64,000 nt of DNA from Phycomyces blakesleeanus NRRL 1555(-) (Eukaryota > Mucoromycota > Mucoromycetes > Mucorales > Phycomycetaceae). The translations under genes and the position numbers were made by a program. The notes under the pieces were generated by a model. It ran no database searches and was not told where the DNA came from. It worked only from the letters and a program-made list of their open reading frames with translations. Positions 11,301 to 22,490 of this stretch are shown here, piece by piece. Positions within the stretch are counted from its first letter, which is position 1; every line of letters starts with the position of its first letter. The stretch spans positions 248,001 through 312,000 of the forward strand of contig NW_017265141.1 of the NCBI RefSeq assembly GCF_001638985.1, in the 5' to 3' direction.

Positions 11301-12348
11301 AGTGGCAGGGGCAGGGGCAGGGGCAGGAGCCTCAGCTTCAGCAGCAGCACCAGCCTCTTCGAGGGCAGCCTGCTTTTTCTTCAACTTTTCTTTCTTGAGC
11401 TGGTTCTTAGACTTGACACCACCTTCGGCAGGAGCATCAGTAGCAGCAGTAGCAGCAGAAGCCTGTTCAACGTTCTTGGCCTTGTTCTCCAATCCAAGGA
11501 GACGGTCAAACTCGGCATCTTCAGCTTCCTGCTTTGCTTTTTTCTCAAGTGCTGCCAATCTCTTGGCCTCCTTGAGCTTCTCCTTCTTGAGCTTCTCCTT
11601 CTCCTTCTTTGTTAAAAGGCGGCCAGAGTTCTCGTCGTCATCATCAGCAGCTTCAGGGGCAGGAGATTCAGTTTGCTTGGATCCCTTCTTTCCCTTTTTA
11701 CCCTTTGGCTCTTCAAAGTCATCCTCATCAATTTCGGCCTCTTGGGTCTCAATCGGGGCAGCTTCTTCTTCAGGAACTTCGTCATCTTCAACAACAGCCT
11801 GCTTCTTCTTGTTCTTTTTGTTCTTCTTGGATTTCTTGTCGTTAACCCAGTCAAGATCTTCGTCGTCGAATGTAGGCTCTTGGGCCTCAATAGGGCCTGT
11901 GTCGGCCTCTACTTCCTCCTCTTCGACAACAACCTGCTTCTTCTTGTTCTTCTTTACTTTGTTCTTTGCAGCCTTGTTGACCATAGCCATCAAACTATCA
12001 AGGGTTCCCAATATTTATTAACTATTATGTACTCATGTGTTGTATAGTATAAAGTCAAGCATAAACTGCTTTTTTCCTTTTATAGACACATACCCGCCAT
12101 CTTCATCTTCTTCAACTTCGGCAAGAGCACTAAATGAAGCAGCTCTGGATTCAAAGTTGTTAGAGTCTTCTTCTTCTTTTGGGGCAGCAGCTCCGGTAGC
12201 AACCGCATCTTCAGCGAAAGCCTCATCCCTGAAAGAAATGACGAGATGCTTTAATATATAGATATAAAGGCATAATTGTTGTGCAGTATTCTTTACTGTC
12301 ATACCAGTAATCGTCCTTCTTTCCCTTTCCAGATTTCTTCTTTGCCAT
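8308..12348 (-). CDS. FUN12: Translation initiation factor eIF5B (FUN12/IF2 family GTPase)
   Basis: GTPase that catalyses 60S subunit joining at the end of translation initiation. Model: 12305-12348, 12094-12228, 11256-11994, 11051-11200, 10683-10989 and 8308-10625 (3693 nt, 1230 aa). The first about 600 residues are a charged, low-complexity Lys/Glu tail including an (APAAKA)n tract, then Asp/Ser runs. The GTPase domain starts near residue 630 with G1 GHVDTGKT (about 638), then [14 protein letters not shown]3 DTPGHESF and G4 NKIDR. Domains II-IV follow, ending in [15 protein letters not shown]. Length and order match fungal eIF5B. The start is the ATG before [14 protein letters not shown], and all introns keep frame. 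It is divergent from the RuvC nuclease gene about 1 kb away. High confidence. Confidence 0.95.
10380..10500 (-). repeat. Coding minisatellite, APAAKA repeats in eIF5B
   Basis: A tandem 18-bp unit (about six copies) encodes Ala-Pro-Ala-Ala-Lys-Ala in the disordered N-terminal tail of eIF5B. Units differ by single bases. Confidence 0.9.
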
Positions 12349-12707
12349 TATGAATATGTAGTTTTTAGAGTCGTTTTACGGACAATAATATGAATGTATG
12401 TATATATGAAGGCAAGCCTTGGCTAGTGCTTGAAAAGAAGGACAAAAAAACACCAAGTCAAGCGACTAATAAAAAAATCGATTTACAAGCCACGCATGCG
12501 ATGTCACGGGTAGAAATGGTCCTTGTAGTTTTTAACATCCGCTCATCTCTACTAACCACAGTGTTATCTACTACAAAATAGAGACAGCCACATTTTTCTC
12601 GAACCTGAAATAATTCGGCAGGTCCGGCACAAACTCGGTGTTGACAGACTAAAAATTCGAAAAAAAAGGTTCAAAAAAAGGGCAAAACAAGCTCATCTTG
12701 AACTTGG

Positions 12708-12716
12708 CCAATCAGA
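12708..12716 (+). promoter_or_regulatory. CCAAT box (first of a pair)
   Basis: CCAATCAGA, 360 bp upstream of the eIF5B start and 656 bp upstream of the nuclease ATG. Similar text occurs again at 12921. CCAAT boxes are bound by the HAP/NF-Y complex in fungi. Function is inferred only. Confidence 0.35.
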
Positions 12717-12920
12717 CTAATTTATTACTGACCACACCTTTCTTTAAAAAAGTGCAAAATTAGTCCAAGTACATATTAGATAAGATTGTGCTTATAAAGC
12801 CTTCCCTGTTATTATGTGAAAACCTATTTTGCGAGTTATTCTAGATATCACATTCTATGGCACATTTTTCCTATAAAAATGCTCTTTTTCTCAATTCTAA
12901 TGGCAATGGAACAATTATAG

Positions 12921-12929
12921 CCAATCAGA
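12921..12929 (+). promoter_or_regulatory. CCAAT box (second of a pair)
   Basis: Second CCAATCAGA, 443 bp upstream of the nuclease ATG, in the same orientation as the copy at 12708. Confidence 0.35.
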
Positions 12930-13371
12930 GTCGTTTCCAAATTGATCTTTTTTTTGCCCTTTTTTGCCCTTTTTTTTACCCTTTTTTTAACTTGAAACTA
13001 TCACAACTCGACACCTTTATTACACGTACTCCATTATTAAACAACTTTTTCAATAATCCGAATGACATTTATACTGGGGCTCATATTCACCCAATATTCA
13101 TCCAATATTCAGCTTGAGGAACAATTTATCAATTGATCGCAACTTTTGATTACGTCAACCCCGTGAGCACTACCTCTTGGATGTTTACCTCTTTGTTTTC
13201 TTTGTTTTCTTTTTCTTACCCTAAAGTATTTTGGCAACTCACATATCCACTGAGCTGGTAAGATTAGCTGCATAAATATAAAACGAATTCACATTGTGAA
13301 TAAATATATGACAATTGAAATGTATAGTACAAACAAACGCCATATTCGCAAGTTTGAGAAAGAATAATCGA

Positions 13372-16300
13372 ATGCGTCGAAAAAAAACGCCGCAAGAAAC
13401 TTTTTACCAAGGAGTGAACACCTTGCCGCCATCCTTTCTACAAAGTAATACCAAACGAACCTTATCCGAAAGCTTTTCAGAAGAAAGTTTCAACAAAAGA
13501 AATCGTGTAGAAGGGCCGGTGAAAGACTTGGAGGAATGCTTCTTTACTTCGATGAGAGACCGCGTAGAAGAACTTGTCAAGCAAACTAAAACTCAAGATA
13601 AAACAAATGAACTGAAAAACAAGCTCCTAAATGTAAAGACTCTACCGGCAGCAATAATAACGAACGCAGCACAACTTGCTAAGTGTGATAGAAAAGTAAT
13701 GCGCTCACATATGGAGCACCGCCCTGGGCTAAAAAATATTGAAGAATGGAAGAAGTTCGTATCTCAAAACTTCGACAAAATAGCTGAGGCTGCCGTAGGT
13801 TCGGTCGTAAAAGACACAGCTAAAGTATACTCTTCTTCCACTCCAACAAATAAACAGCCGTATGAAGAAATGAGAACGTGCACGGTCCAGATAAACAGCC
13901 TCTTTAGATCGGATCTCCCTCCTATTGTAAAGACATTCGTGTGTACTAGATTACAAGATTCGATGGTTACCTCGACAGATCATACCCTTTGCTTTTCGGC
14001 ACTCGTAAATATGATAATAAGTGAGCTGAAGACTAGCGAATTCTTCTTTGACAACAATGATATCAAGATTAAGAAAGTTCCTGGATTCAACCTCGCCAAA
14101 TTGCTGCCTTTTGTTACAATTAATGAGCCAAAACAGACCATCCAGCCATTGGACAAGGATTTAATTGCCTCTAAACGATTTGAGACGGACTTCAAGTGTC
14201 TCTTCACAAGCCAACATCTGCAAGTTGTGCATAGTTATTTTTTTGGTGCCCGTGGTGCTAAAGAAGAAAATTTAAACGCCCACCCTGTGCAGAATAGTCT
14301 GTTTTGTTCTTTCAAAGAATCCGGCCTTGATAAGCAGAGCTTCTATCTTGAGAAAGCATCATCGTCGGCAATGTCGATGGCTCTTGAAATGTACCTGGTC
14401 AACTTCGAGAATATGTGGGACGGAAAAAAGATAATTAACAAGCTTTTGGACAAAGTGGTACTAGTGCTACTTCGCCACCATCTTGCCCGCAATAGAGAAT
14501 CAAAGCGTATCTCGACCACAACAACAAGGAATCCACCTGGAAAGAAGGATATAAGAAACCATGCGCGTTATGTTTGTCGTGCAGAGGATAAAAAGCTGAA
14601 AAAGTTGGTACAAAGAAAGGAAAAGGCAAGCGGATTAGAAGAAGAAAAGTGGGCCACTAAGATAAATAGTGCGAAGCAGCGTCTAGCAAATTTAAGGCAT
14701 ACTTTTAAAAAGGTAAGGTGGGAACATTTTCATTGGCTTGAAATTGCCAGCTAATGCTTCATTTTACTTTAGAAGATAAGCCAAATGCTGAATGATAGAA
14801 AGGAAGCTTCTGTGGAGCACAAGCTCGTTGTTCAGGATTTGAACATCGCGGAAGAACAGCAAGATTTTCTGGAAGAGGAGGGGACTTTGGATGATGATGT
14901 TCCGGAAAGGAGGTTGAATCAACTCAAGTCCGTAATCAAACACTTGGTCTTCAGCAATGATACGCCTGTATATTTAGAAGATGTCAAACATCAGTCCCCT
15001 GAGGCCACCACCACCGAACAGTCAGTATGCTTGTTGATCTGCAATACGTTGATGAAGTTCTTGCCTCGGAAAAAGTAATATCACGTAATTGCGTATCAGA
15101 TGTATTTCTGTATCTTTGCAAACGACGTTCTTAAATATGCACGTTATACAAAGTTTACTCGCGCATTATGTCCTTCAACATAATTCTCGTCATTGAGTGC
15201 ACTACACCTGGATTCAGTTGCATTATATCAGCTATTGACCCAGAATATAGATCAAGAAAAGTCGGAAGAACCACCATCACATACCAACCAGCAAGAAAAG
15301 AAAGGGTATAGTAGAATGATACTCTATGGGTATAATAGGGATGAGCTGATAGGGTCTCAAGACAAAGCACGCCAAAACAAAGATGCCACATTTAACGCAG
15401 TATTTGATATGGGAGAGATTCAGAAAGCATGTGAATCGTATGGTCTATCTTTTGCACATCGGATGACATGTCTACCAGGAATGAAAACAGTACAATTATT
15501 GGGATCAAAAATAAAAACCCATGGCACCGTAAAAGAGGGGACAAAAAAGTCATATGAAGCACGGATTTTAAGAAACCCGAGCATTATGCAAGAAGGACGA
15601 AAAACAAAGGATGTTCTTTTTTCTGAGTTTCAAAGCTTAACAGAAGAAGTCAAGACGCTTGAATCTGTTCGTAAAAGAGAGCTAAATCTTCTAAAAGACA
15701 GTAACTTCCAAAGGAAAATCAAAGAATGTAAATCAAATTGGGGGACAACAGATGACAAGGATCAGTTATACCGGACGATTGAAAAATATAAAGAATCGAG
15801 ATATAAATCTTATTTGATGGTTAAAAAGATCAGAAACGAACTCGCCGAAAAAAGACAACAGCTATATTTCCGACAGATGGCAATTCGTTCCAAATCAAAG
15901 CTCCATAATGTTAAAGATGTCCCTCATGATAGCAGAAGTCCAATTGAGAAATGTGGCAAAGGTGTGACCAAGGCGGAGGACCGAACTGTTGTGAATCCTG
16001 GCGACTTTAACTATGCGGGTACTGACAATGGCCTGGTGAATATGACAACATCAATACCGATGTCATTACAAAGAATGAAATTTCACATAAAGCTTTTCAA
16101 CTATTACACCGCGTTAAGCAAGGTCTCCAATAAAGACAGTATCGGCTTGAATCTATCTAAAGAAGAAGAATCATTCCTACATTTGCCATCAGTTACAAAT
16201 ACGAAGGCTAGTGATGTTGATGTTGGCTGTGGGTATTTTCGGCAACGAAAATATTTAGAAAGACGAAAGAAGTACACGGATGAAGGGAAAAAGGTCCAGT

Positions 16301-17061
16301 TAATAGAAGATTCAATGAAAGAAATGGAGTCGGCCCCTGTTACTTCTATTGACATGGCCATCGGGAACTTTCGTGCTAAATACGATCAACGGCGAAGCCT
16401 GTGGGATTTCTACAATTCTCCAAAAATCATCAACCAAAAAAGACATGTAGAAATCCAACAACATCGTTATCGACATCATCTCTGTCGACGAGAGAGATTG
16501 GAATTGAAGCATTCAGAGAGTAATAGTTTGTTACCAATATTAGTATTATATTCGGTTTTTATTAAAGCGCATTTTTTTTGCTCAACAGATAAGTCGTCTT
16601 CTAAAAAGCCCTTGATACTCTTCATTGGTGATCGAGGAACCGGTTCCGGTTCTCGAATCAAAGGCTTTAGAAAGTATGGTGGTAAGTGGAAGCAGAAGAT
16701 ACATGAGGAAGCAGTTAATGTCTGCATCACAAATGAGTGCAAGACCTCCCAAACGTGTATATTCTGCTTTTCGCCTTTAACCAATCCGAGGATTCCTGGC
16801 AAAAAGGAAAGAAGTTACAAAGTCAACAAAGACACCTTCCTTTGTATCAATCCTCTGTGCATAACTGTCAAGAATCGATGTGCAAGTAAGCCGAGAGATG
16901 CACTTTCAGCTCTCGCCATTGGGCTGGTAGGCCTAAGCTCAGTTATGTTTGGTGCCGCACCACCTCCTTTTTATAACGTCAGCCAAATAAATGCTGAACA
17001 TTATACAAAAATAACATCTGACTTCTGTACACGAAGAGACGATTTGGCAGCTACGTTGTAG
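13372..17061 (+). CDS. TnpB/Fanzor-like RuvC nuclease, transposon-derived
   Basis: Four-exon model: 13372-14712, 14773-15074, 15198-16519 and 16589-17061 (3438 nt, 1145 aa). The C-terminal third has a split RuvC fold with a zinc ribbon. RuvC-I is AGTDNGLVNM (Asp about 824). Next is FIGDRGTGSGSRIKG (about 1000-1014), where RuvC-II is expected but with Asp not Glu. TNECKTSQTCIFC follows, giving Glu about 1038 and Cys 1045/1048, then CINPLC (Cys 1074/1079), then RDALSALAIG with RuvC-III Asp about 1092. Placing the catalytic Glu just before the zinc ribbon is the rearrangement reported for eukaryotic Fanzor proteins. Residues 1-800 are Lys/Glu-rich with no domain I recognise. Joins 1 and 2 are required by frame. 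The third (69 nt, GTAATA...CAACAG) is in frame, so a 1168-aa read-through is possible. The frame is intact. Family call is good; RNA-guided activity is inference. Confidence 0.78.
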
Positions 17062-17221
17062 CTCTGGGGGTAAATATCATTGTATAGTACCAATGCTTAT
17101 GAATTTTTAATTTATTAATTAATATTATCATTTCTTTTTTTTTTTAAAAAAAAAAGTGGCTGCCCATTTTTTGTGGGAAATAAAGGCACTCCTCTACTTA
17201 ATAGTATCGAGCTTAAATTAA
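17062..17221. other. Nuclease 3' flank up to the MITE
   Basis: AT-rich stretch after the RuvC nuclease stop. It holds a T-run/A-run tract at about 17138-17155 and a small potential hairpin (CCCA, T-rich loop, TGGG) at about 17163-17177. In TnpB and Fanzor loci the guide RNA commonly derives from the 3' end of the ORF and its downstream flank, so this is where one would look. No such RNA can be shown from sequence alone. Confidence 0.35.
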
Positions 17222-17515
17222 GAGCATTTTCAGCTGTGAGATCACTTTTAATTTATATAAAGTTAAACACCACTACTTTATCTAAATAAAAGGTCAATTT
17301 TCCCAGCAGTTCGATTTATCTTTTTCTTTAAATAAATTTTGAGAGCGTTTTTATCAATACATTTTACCTTCTTATTAAATTTAATAGGAAGATAAAAAAA
17401 GAGATTATCTTTTATATTTAAAGTGAATTTAGTTGAACTGCCGGGAGGACCAACTTTAGCTAAATATTTAAATTTAACGTAAAAGTGGAGATAAAGCGGA
17501 CTGCTGAAGATGCTC
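17222..17515. mobile_element. 294-bp fold-back MITE (PIF/Harbinger-like signature)
   Basis: The left end GAGCATTTTCAGC is the inverted complement of the right end GCTGAAGATGCTC with one mismatch in 13. Each end is flanked by TAA (17219-17221 and 17516-17518), the 3-bp TWA target-site duplication typical of PIF/Harbinger elements. A second internal inverted pair exists: CCCAGCAGTTC near 17303 and GAACTGCCGGG near 17433. A near-perfect 24-bp palindrome (CTTCTTATTAAA and its complement, 17368-17391) sits near the centre, so the element could fold along most of its length. There is no coding capacity. It lies 160 bp after the nuclease stop. Superfamily assignment rests only on the TSD and termini. 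Confidence 0.75.
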
Positions 17516-17518
17516 TAA

Positions 17519-18835
17519 GGCGCCTAATTCGAAGATTTAAGGCGCATTTTTGGGATATTTTTTTTTCAAAAGCTTTTTTTTATTTAAACAAAAAGTTGAG
17601 TGTACCTTATATAAAAAAATAGTGTCAAAATGTTTAATAAGTCAATAGCCCACTTGAGCACAAAGCTCCCTACAAATAAACGAAAGTAAGTTAATAACCT
17701 AAGAATAATTTTCTGTACTGTTTATTTGAAAAGAAGATCCATTCACAACGGCTAGTAACTCTTAAAAATAAGCATTGTATTCTCGAATTGTGCGCCTTGT
17801 ATAGTGTGTTTCACTATACACTGGATCCTCTTTAACACTATCTTATAACATACCAAAAGATTGTTTAATAAACAAAGATACTGTGATTTACTGTTGATCT
17901 ATGGTAGTAAATATTTAAGTATCGTATTTGTAAATATACTGATTTTTTTTTGTAATTCGTGCTTACACTGTCTATCATAGAGTGCACGCTTAAACGATTA
18001 AGCTTTTTTATTATCTTTTACAGTTGCATAATACAAATATAGAGTTTAAAGGACCAGCTAAGCTAAAATTCCAGAATATTTTACTGCTCCTAGCTACCCA
18101 GCCATGTAAATGTAGATATAAATTACAGATTTATAAATCAACTTGGCTTTATAAAGTAGCAATACCTTTTAAGTGTACTTGTGAAGAGAAAATATATTTT
18201 GAGAAAAAATAGTCCAAAAACTGAGAGACGTTGTACCCAACTCTGTGTACAGAAATTTACACACGTATTTTTTTTGAATTATTATTATTATTATTTTTAA
18301 AAAAAGGTATCTTTTTGTATGTAATTTACAATATATTTTATTAAAGCAAATGTTATCAATAGTTATTTGTGATAGATAAACCTTATAGCTTGGAAAGGTA
18401 TTTTGAAATAAGCTTGACATTACAAGCTTTACTTAAATGTATCTTGCATACAGACAATATCCTGTAAGATATGCAGTAAATAAGGGTTAATTCATGCCAG
18501 ATACTTTATGCTCTTTTACCAAATACACATGTTTTATTTTTACTCTTATTTTATATTCAAAGCTAGCATACTTTTTTTGGATCTTAGAAAATATAAAGAG
18601 AAATAAACCTTTTGATACCCTATATAGAATTAGATGGATAAAGAATAAAGAGGTAATCTGTAGATCTACCATAATAATACAACCATTATTATTATTTGTT
18701 GTAGTAGTATCTATATCTAAATATGAACTGACCAACACCCTAGATTGCCCCACAATCATGACAGCTTTAAAAATATAGAATATGTAAAATATAAGAACAT
18801 GTAGTAGATCCTTGTATAAAATCTAAATTCAATTT
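17519..18835. other. AT-rich intergenic DNA
   Basis: No gene is recognised. TAAGGCGC occurs twice close together just outside the MITE (about 17516-17523 and 17539-17546). A T-run/A-run tract lies at about 18293-18306. Open frames here have no recognisable protein character. Confidence 0.4.
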
Positions 18836-19325
18836 CTAAAGGAACTTTGGATTTAAAAAGGCTAATTCATTATGATTACAGTCTAGATCATTCAATAGCA
18901 TACTGTTTTTGATAGAGAGAATGTCGAGTAAATATTTAGATACAGTGGTATTTGCACAGTAAACACTCAAGAAATCGCCACACGTTGCACGGGAATACAG
19001 TATATACACTGCGCAACCCTGTGTTAATATGATCTTAGTGCCTCTTACATGTACTTCATTACTATTTATCTTTATCAAGACTTTTTTTTATATCATATTA
19101 TATTATATTATATATATATATATATATTTGCCTTTATAAAATTCTATAATCAGCCCGTTCATTATATAATGCTATTATACATATCCAAGTTGATTTTTCA
19201 TTATACTCACTTGGTTGAATCATTGTCATCAATGATCCCAAAGGCTGCACCCTTAACACCTTTTGCATTTGATTGGCTGGTAATTCATTTTTGATGGTCA
19301 CAATTTCACCGTTTCTAAGTCTCAT
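18836..19325 (-). CDS. Possible small spliced gene or relic, unknown function
   Basis: Not recognised. A two-exon model, 19211-19325 and 18836-19041, gives 321 nt (106 aa). Exon 1 starts at an ATG and reads MRLRNGEIVTIKNELPANQ. It ends at a GTGAGTAT donor that agrees in phase with an acceptor at 19042-19043. Exon 2 is open to a TAG and contains four cysteines. Codon choice and residue mix look more protein-like than the surrounding shadow frames, but no domain or membrane segment stands out. It may be a lineage-specific gene, a decayed transposon piece or chance. Confidence 0.2.
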
Positions 19326-19989
19326 TTACTTTATTCGACTCCTTCCTATTCAACAAATTCAAGGCAACCATGGGGTCCTACCGTAGTTCTTTTGCAGCAC
19401 GTGGTAGAGGTCGTACAATGAAGTTTTATGTCTGGAAAACTAAATGGCTTTTATATACATATGTTCTCTTTAGTTGAGAGTCATGTTTTTCTTTCTATCA
19501 AGAATTATGTCTACAGCACCAAGAGATATAACCTCGGAATGAAACGGCCGTCGGTGGATAGATGCTAGCTGTGTGGAACATAAGGCTGGATAATCTTGAG
19601 GACAACTACAGATAGGGTTACCATGGCCATACAGAGTGTCTGACAGACGGGGTTGTAATATATTAATTTCAACAAGCGAAAAATAGAGATGGCATAGGTG
19701 AATGCATTCAAGTCAAGATATTGATCATAGAGGCAAGGACTTTACAGGAAAACAAGGCTGAGGTCTGTTAGACCATGGGCCGAGGTCTACAAAGTGACTT
19801 GTGCATTAATCACAAAGAAGAAGACGGCTAGGGAAGCAAGGCGGATGTTGAATTAGAGTGCGACAAGCCACTCTACCTTCCATTCAACTCACCACCTTTT
19901 GTCCCCTCTTTGGCTTTCTATCTGATCTCCTTTCCTCATCTCGGATTCTCATCTGCATCCCATTGTGCCAACACATCTAGAAATCTAAC
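19326..19989. other. Upstream region of the Ras gene
   Basis: A stretch clearly richer in G+C than its flanks (about 19500-19900), without an open frame that I can assign. It could be the promoter and leader of the Ras gene or a decayed element. A pyrimidine-rich segment precedes the start codon at 19990. Confidence 0.35.
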
Positions 19990-21009
<1,020 letters not shown>

Positions 21010-21624
21010 AAAAGAAAGAGAGAAAAAAAAATGACAAAGACCTCTTTCTTTTCCTTTGAAATTGGTTTCTAAACTATTGCTTACTTTTGTATTATCCTAA
21101 TCCCTCCCCCTTACACCACAGTGAGTGTTACTGAATACATGCCAAAACCCCCTCTTGTCTTTCTATTATAAGATCAAGACAAGAGAAAAGCTATTCCACA
21201 CAGCCACTCCTACTTCCCCTTAACTCTCTACCCCTCATCTCTCATTCACTCACTATCTATCTTTATTTCTTTATTTCTATCTCTATTTCTATCTCTCCTA
21301 TTGTCCCTCCTCTCTTTACCATTTCCTTTTTATTATTTCTATTATTTTTATTACTATTACTATTACTATTACTATTTGCCCTTTTGCTTTAATGTGTAGA
21401 TATAAAAATAATAATATGCATTTACAAACAGCAACGAAGTCTAATATTTGTGTGACATTTGAATCTGTAAGATAAACACATTATTTCTCTCTCTCTTTCT
21501 CTCTTTGTACGTGTGCGTGTGTGTTATCAAGGAAAAGAAAATTGTTATTATTGTATGAAATATATATATATCGTAAGGGAGGAGAGTATTTCTGCTTGCT
21601 AGTTTTTTTTTTACAATTCGAGAA
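21010..21624. other. Convergent intergenic Ras/Rap-type gene
   Basis: Shared 3' region with long pyrimidine tracts (about 21200-21370), an (ATT/ACT)n run at about 21340-21375 and CT/GT simple repeats at about 21486-21525. No gene is seen. Confidence 0.45.
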
Positions 21625-22490
21625 TTACAGAATAAGGCACTTGAACCGCTTCTTTTTTGGTTTGCTGGGCATTTGCTTATTGATTTGACGTACTACATCG
21701 TAAAACACCTCGTCCACATTGATCTTGTATCTAGCTGATGTCTCATAAAAAGGTTTCCCGCCCCATTCCTGAGACAACGCCATTCCCTGTTCACGTGGGA
21801 CAGCTCTCTCTTCTTCCAAATCGCACTTGTTGCCAACTAAAACCATAGGAACCTAGTACCAAATAATGGTAACGATAAGGATATATATAAGCACAAGTAT
21901 ACACACACATATATATACAAACACACGCACACGCACACATACACATACACACGCATATATATATATATATATGTATGTATGTGTAGTTATGTGATAATAA
22001 GGTGATAGATAACAAAGGCTTACATGGTCAACATCCTTTACACGTAAGATTTGTTCTCGTAACTCGCGGAGATCCGTCAGTGTAGCCAAACTTATAATTG
22101 AGAAAACGAGAATAAAACCCTGGCCATTTTTCATATACAAATCTCTCATGGCTGTAAATTGCTCCGTACCGGCGGTGTCGAGTATCTCGAGAACACATTG
22201 CTGACCGTCAACTTCAACTTGCTTTCGGTAAGAGTCTTCAATAGTAGGGTCGTATCGTTCCACAAAGATCGATTGTACAAACTGGACAGTCTTTTTTGTT
22301 TTTGTTTTTGTTTTTGTTTTTGTTTATTTATTATTATGAAAATTAAAAAAAAAGTATTTCATATATATATATATATATATATGTAGTAGAAAATTTTTAG
22401 ACGGACTGTAATAGGATGTCAGATATAACTTACCAGGGCAGATTTACCAACACCTCCAGAACCGAGGACTACAAGTTTGTATTCTCTCAT
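21625..22490 (-). CDS. Rap1/Rsr1-type Ras-family GTPase
   Basis: Bud-site/polarity-type GTPase related to Rsr1 (Bud1) and Rap1. Model: 22434-22490, 22024-22290 and 21625-21852 (552 nt, 183 aa). It begins [19 protein letters not shown], has switch [15 protein letters not shown], switch II with Thr in [16 protein letters not shown] (Thr at the Ras Gln61 position is the Rap hallmark), [25 protein letters not shown], and a polybasic [12 protein letters not shown] tail whose final Leu predicts geranylgeranylation. Length matches Rap1 (184 residues). Intron 1 has a (TTTTTG)n array; intron 2 has CA repeats. Downstream of the stop it faces Ras, 615 bp away. Confidence 0.95.
22291..22326. repeat. (TTTTTG)n tract in Rap-type gene intron 1
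   Basis: Five to six TTTTTG units next to the exon 2 acceptor, on the + strand. Confidence 0.85.

Larger units (their letters stand above)
12349..13371. other. Divergent intergenic region eIF5B / RuvC nuclease
   Basis: About 1 kb between head-to-head genes. Two CCAATCAGA boxes lie in the same orientation at 12708-12716 and 12921-12929. A-rich and T-rich tracts containing AAAGGGCAAAA (about 12675) and TTTTGCCCTTTT (about 12954) form an imperfect inverted pair. A short frame from the ATG at 13306 ends before the nuclease start and could act as an upstream ORF. No other gene is supported. The region should hold the left boundary of the transposon-derived gene, but I could not define one. Confidence 0.4.

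Noticed and set aside
10124..12021. Ser/Ala- and Leu/Phe-rich plus-strand frames
   Set aside because: Antisense of the Lys/Glu/Asp-rich eIF5B tail; composition is the direct complement of that bias.
14785..15078. Separate 97-codon gene between the two large nuclease frames
   Set aside because: Its ends coincide with consensus splice sites in matching phase to the frames on both sides, so it is exon 2 of one gene.
16520..16588. Treating this stretch of the nuclease as coding
   Set aside because: It is in frame and stop-free, so it could be read through, but it has a GTAATA start, a T-rich tract and a CAACAG end, and interrupts the run into the RuvC-II block. I chose the intron model and noted the alternative.
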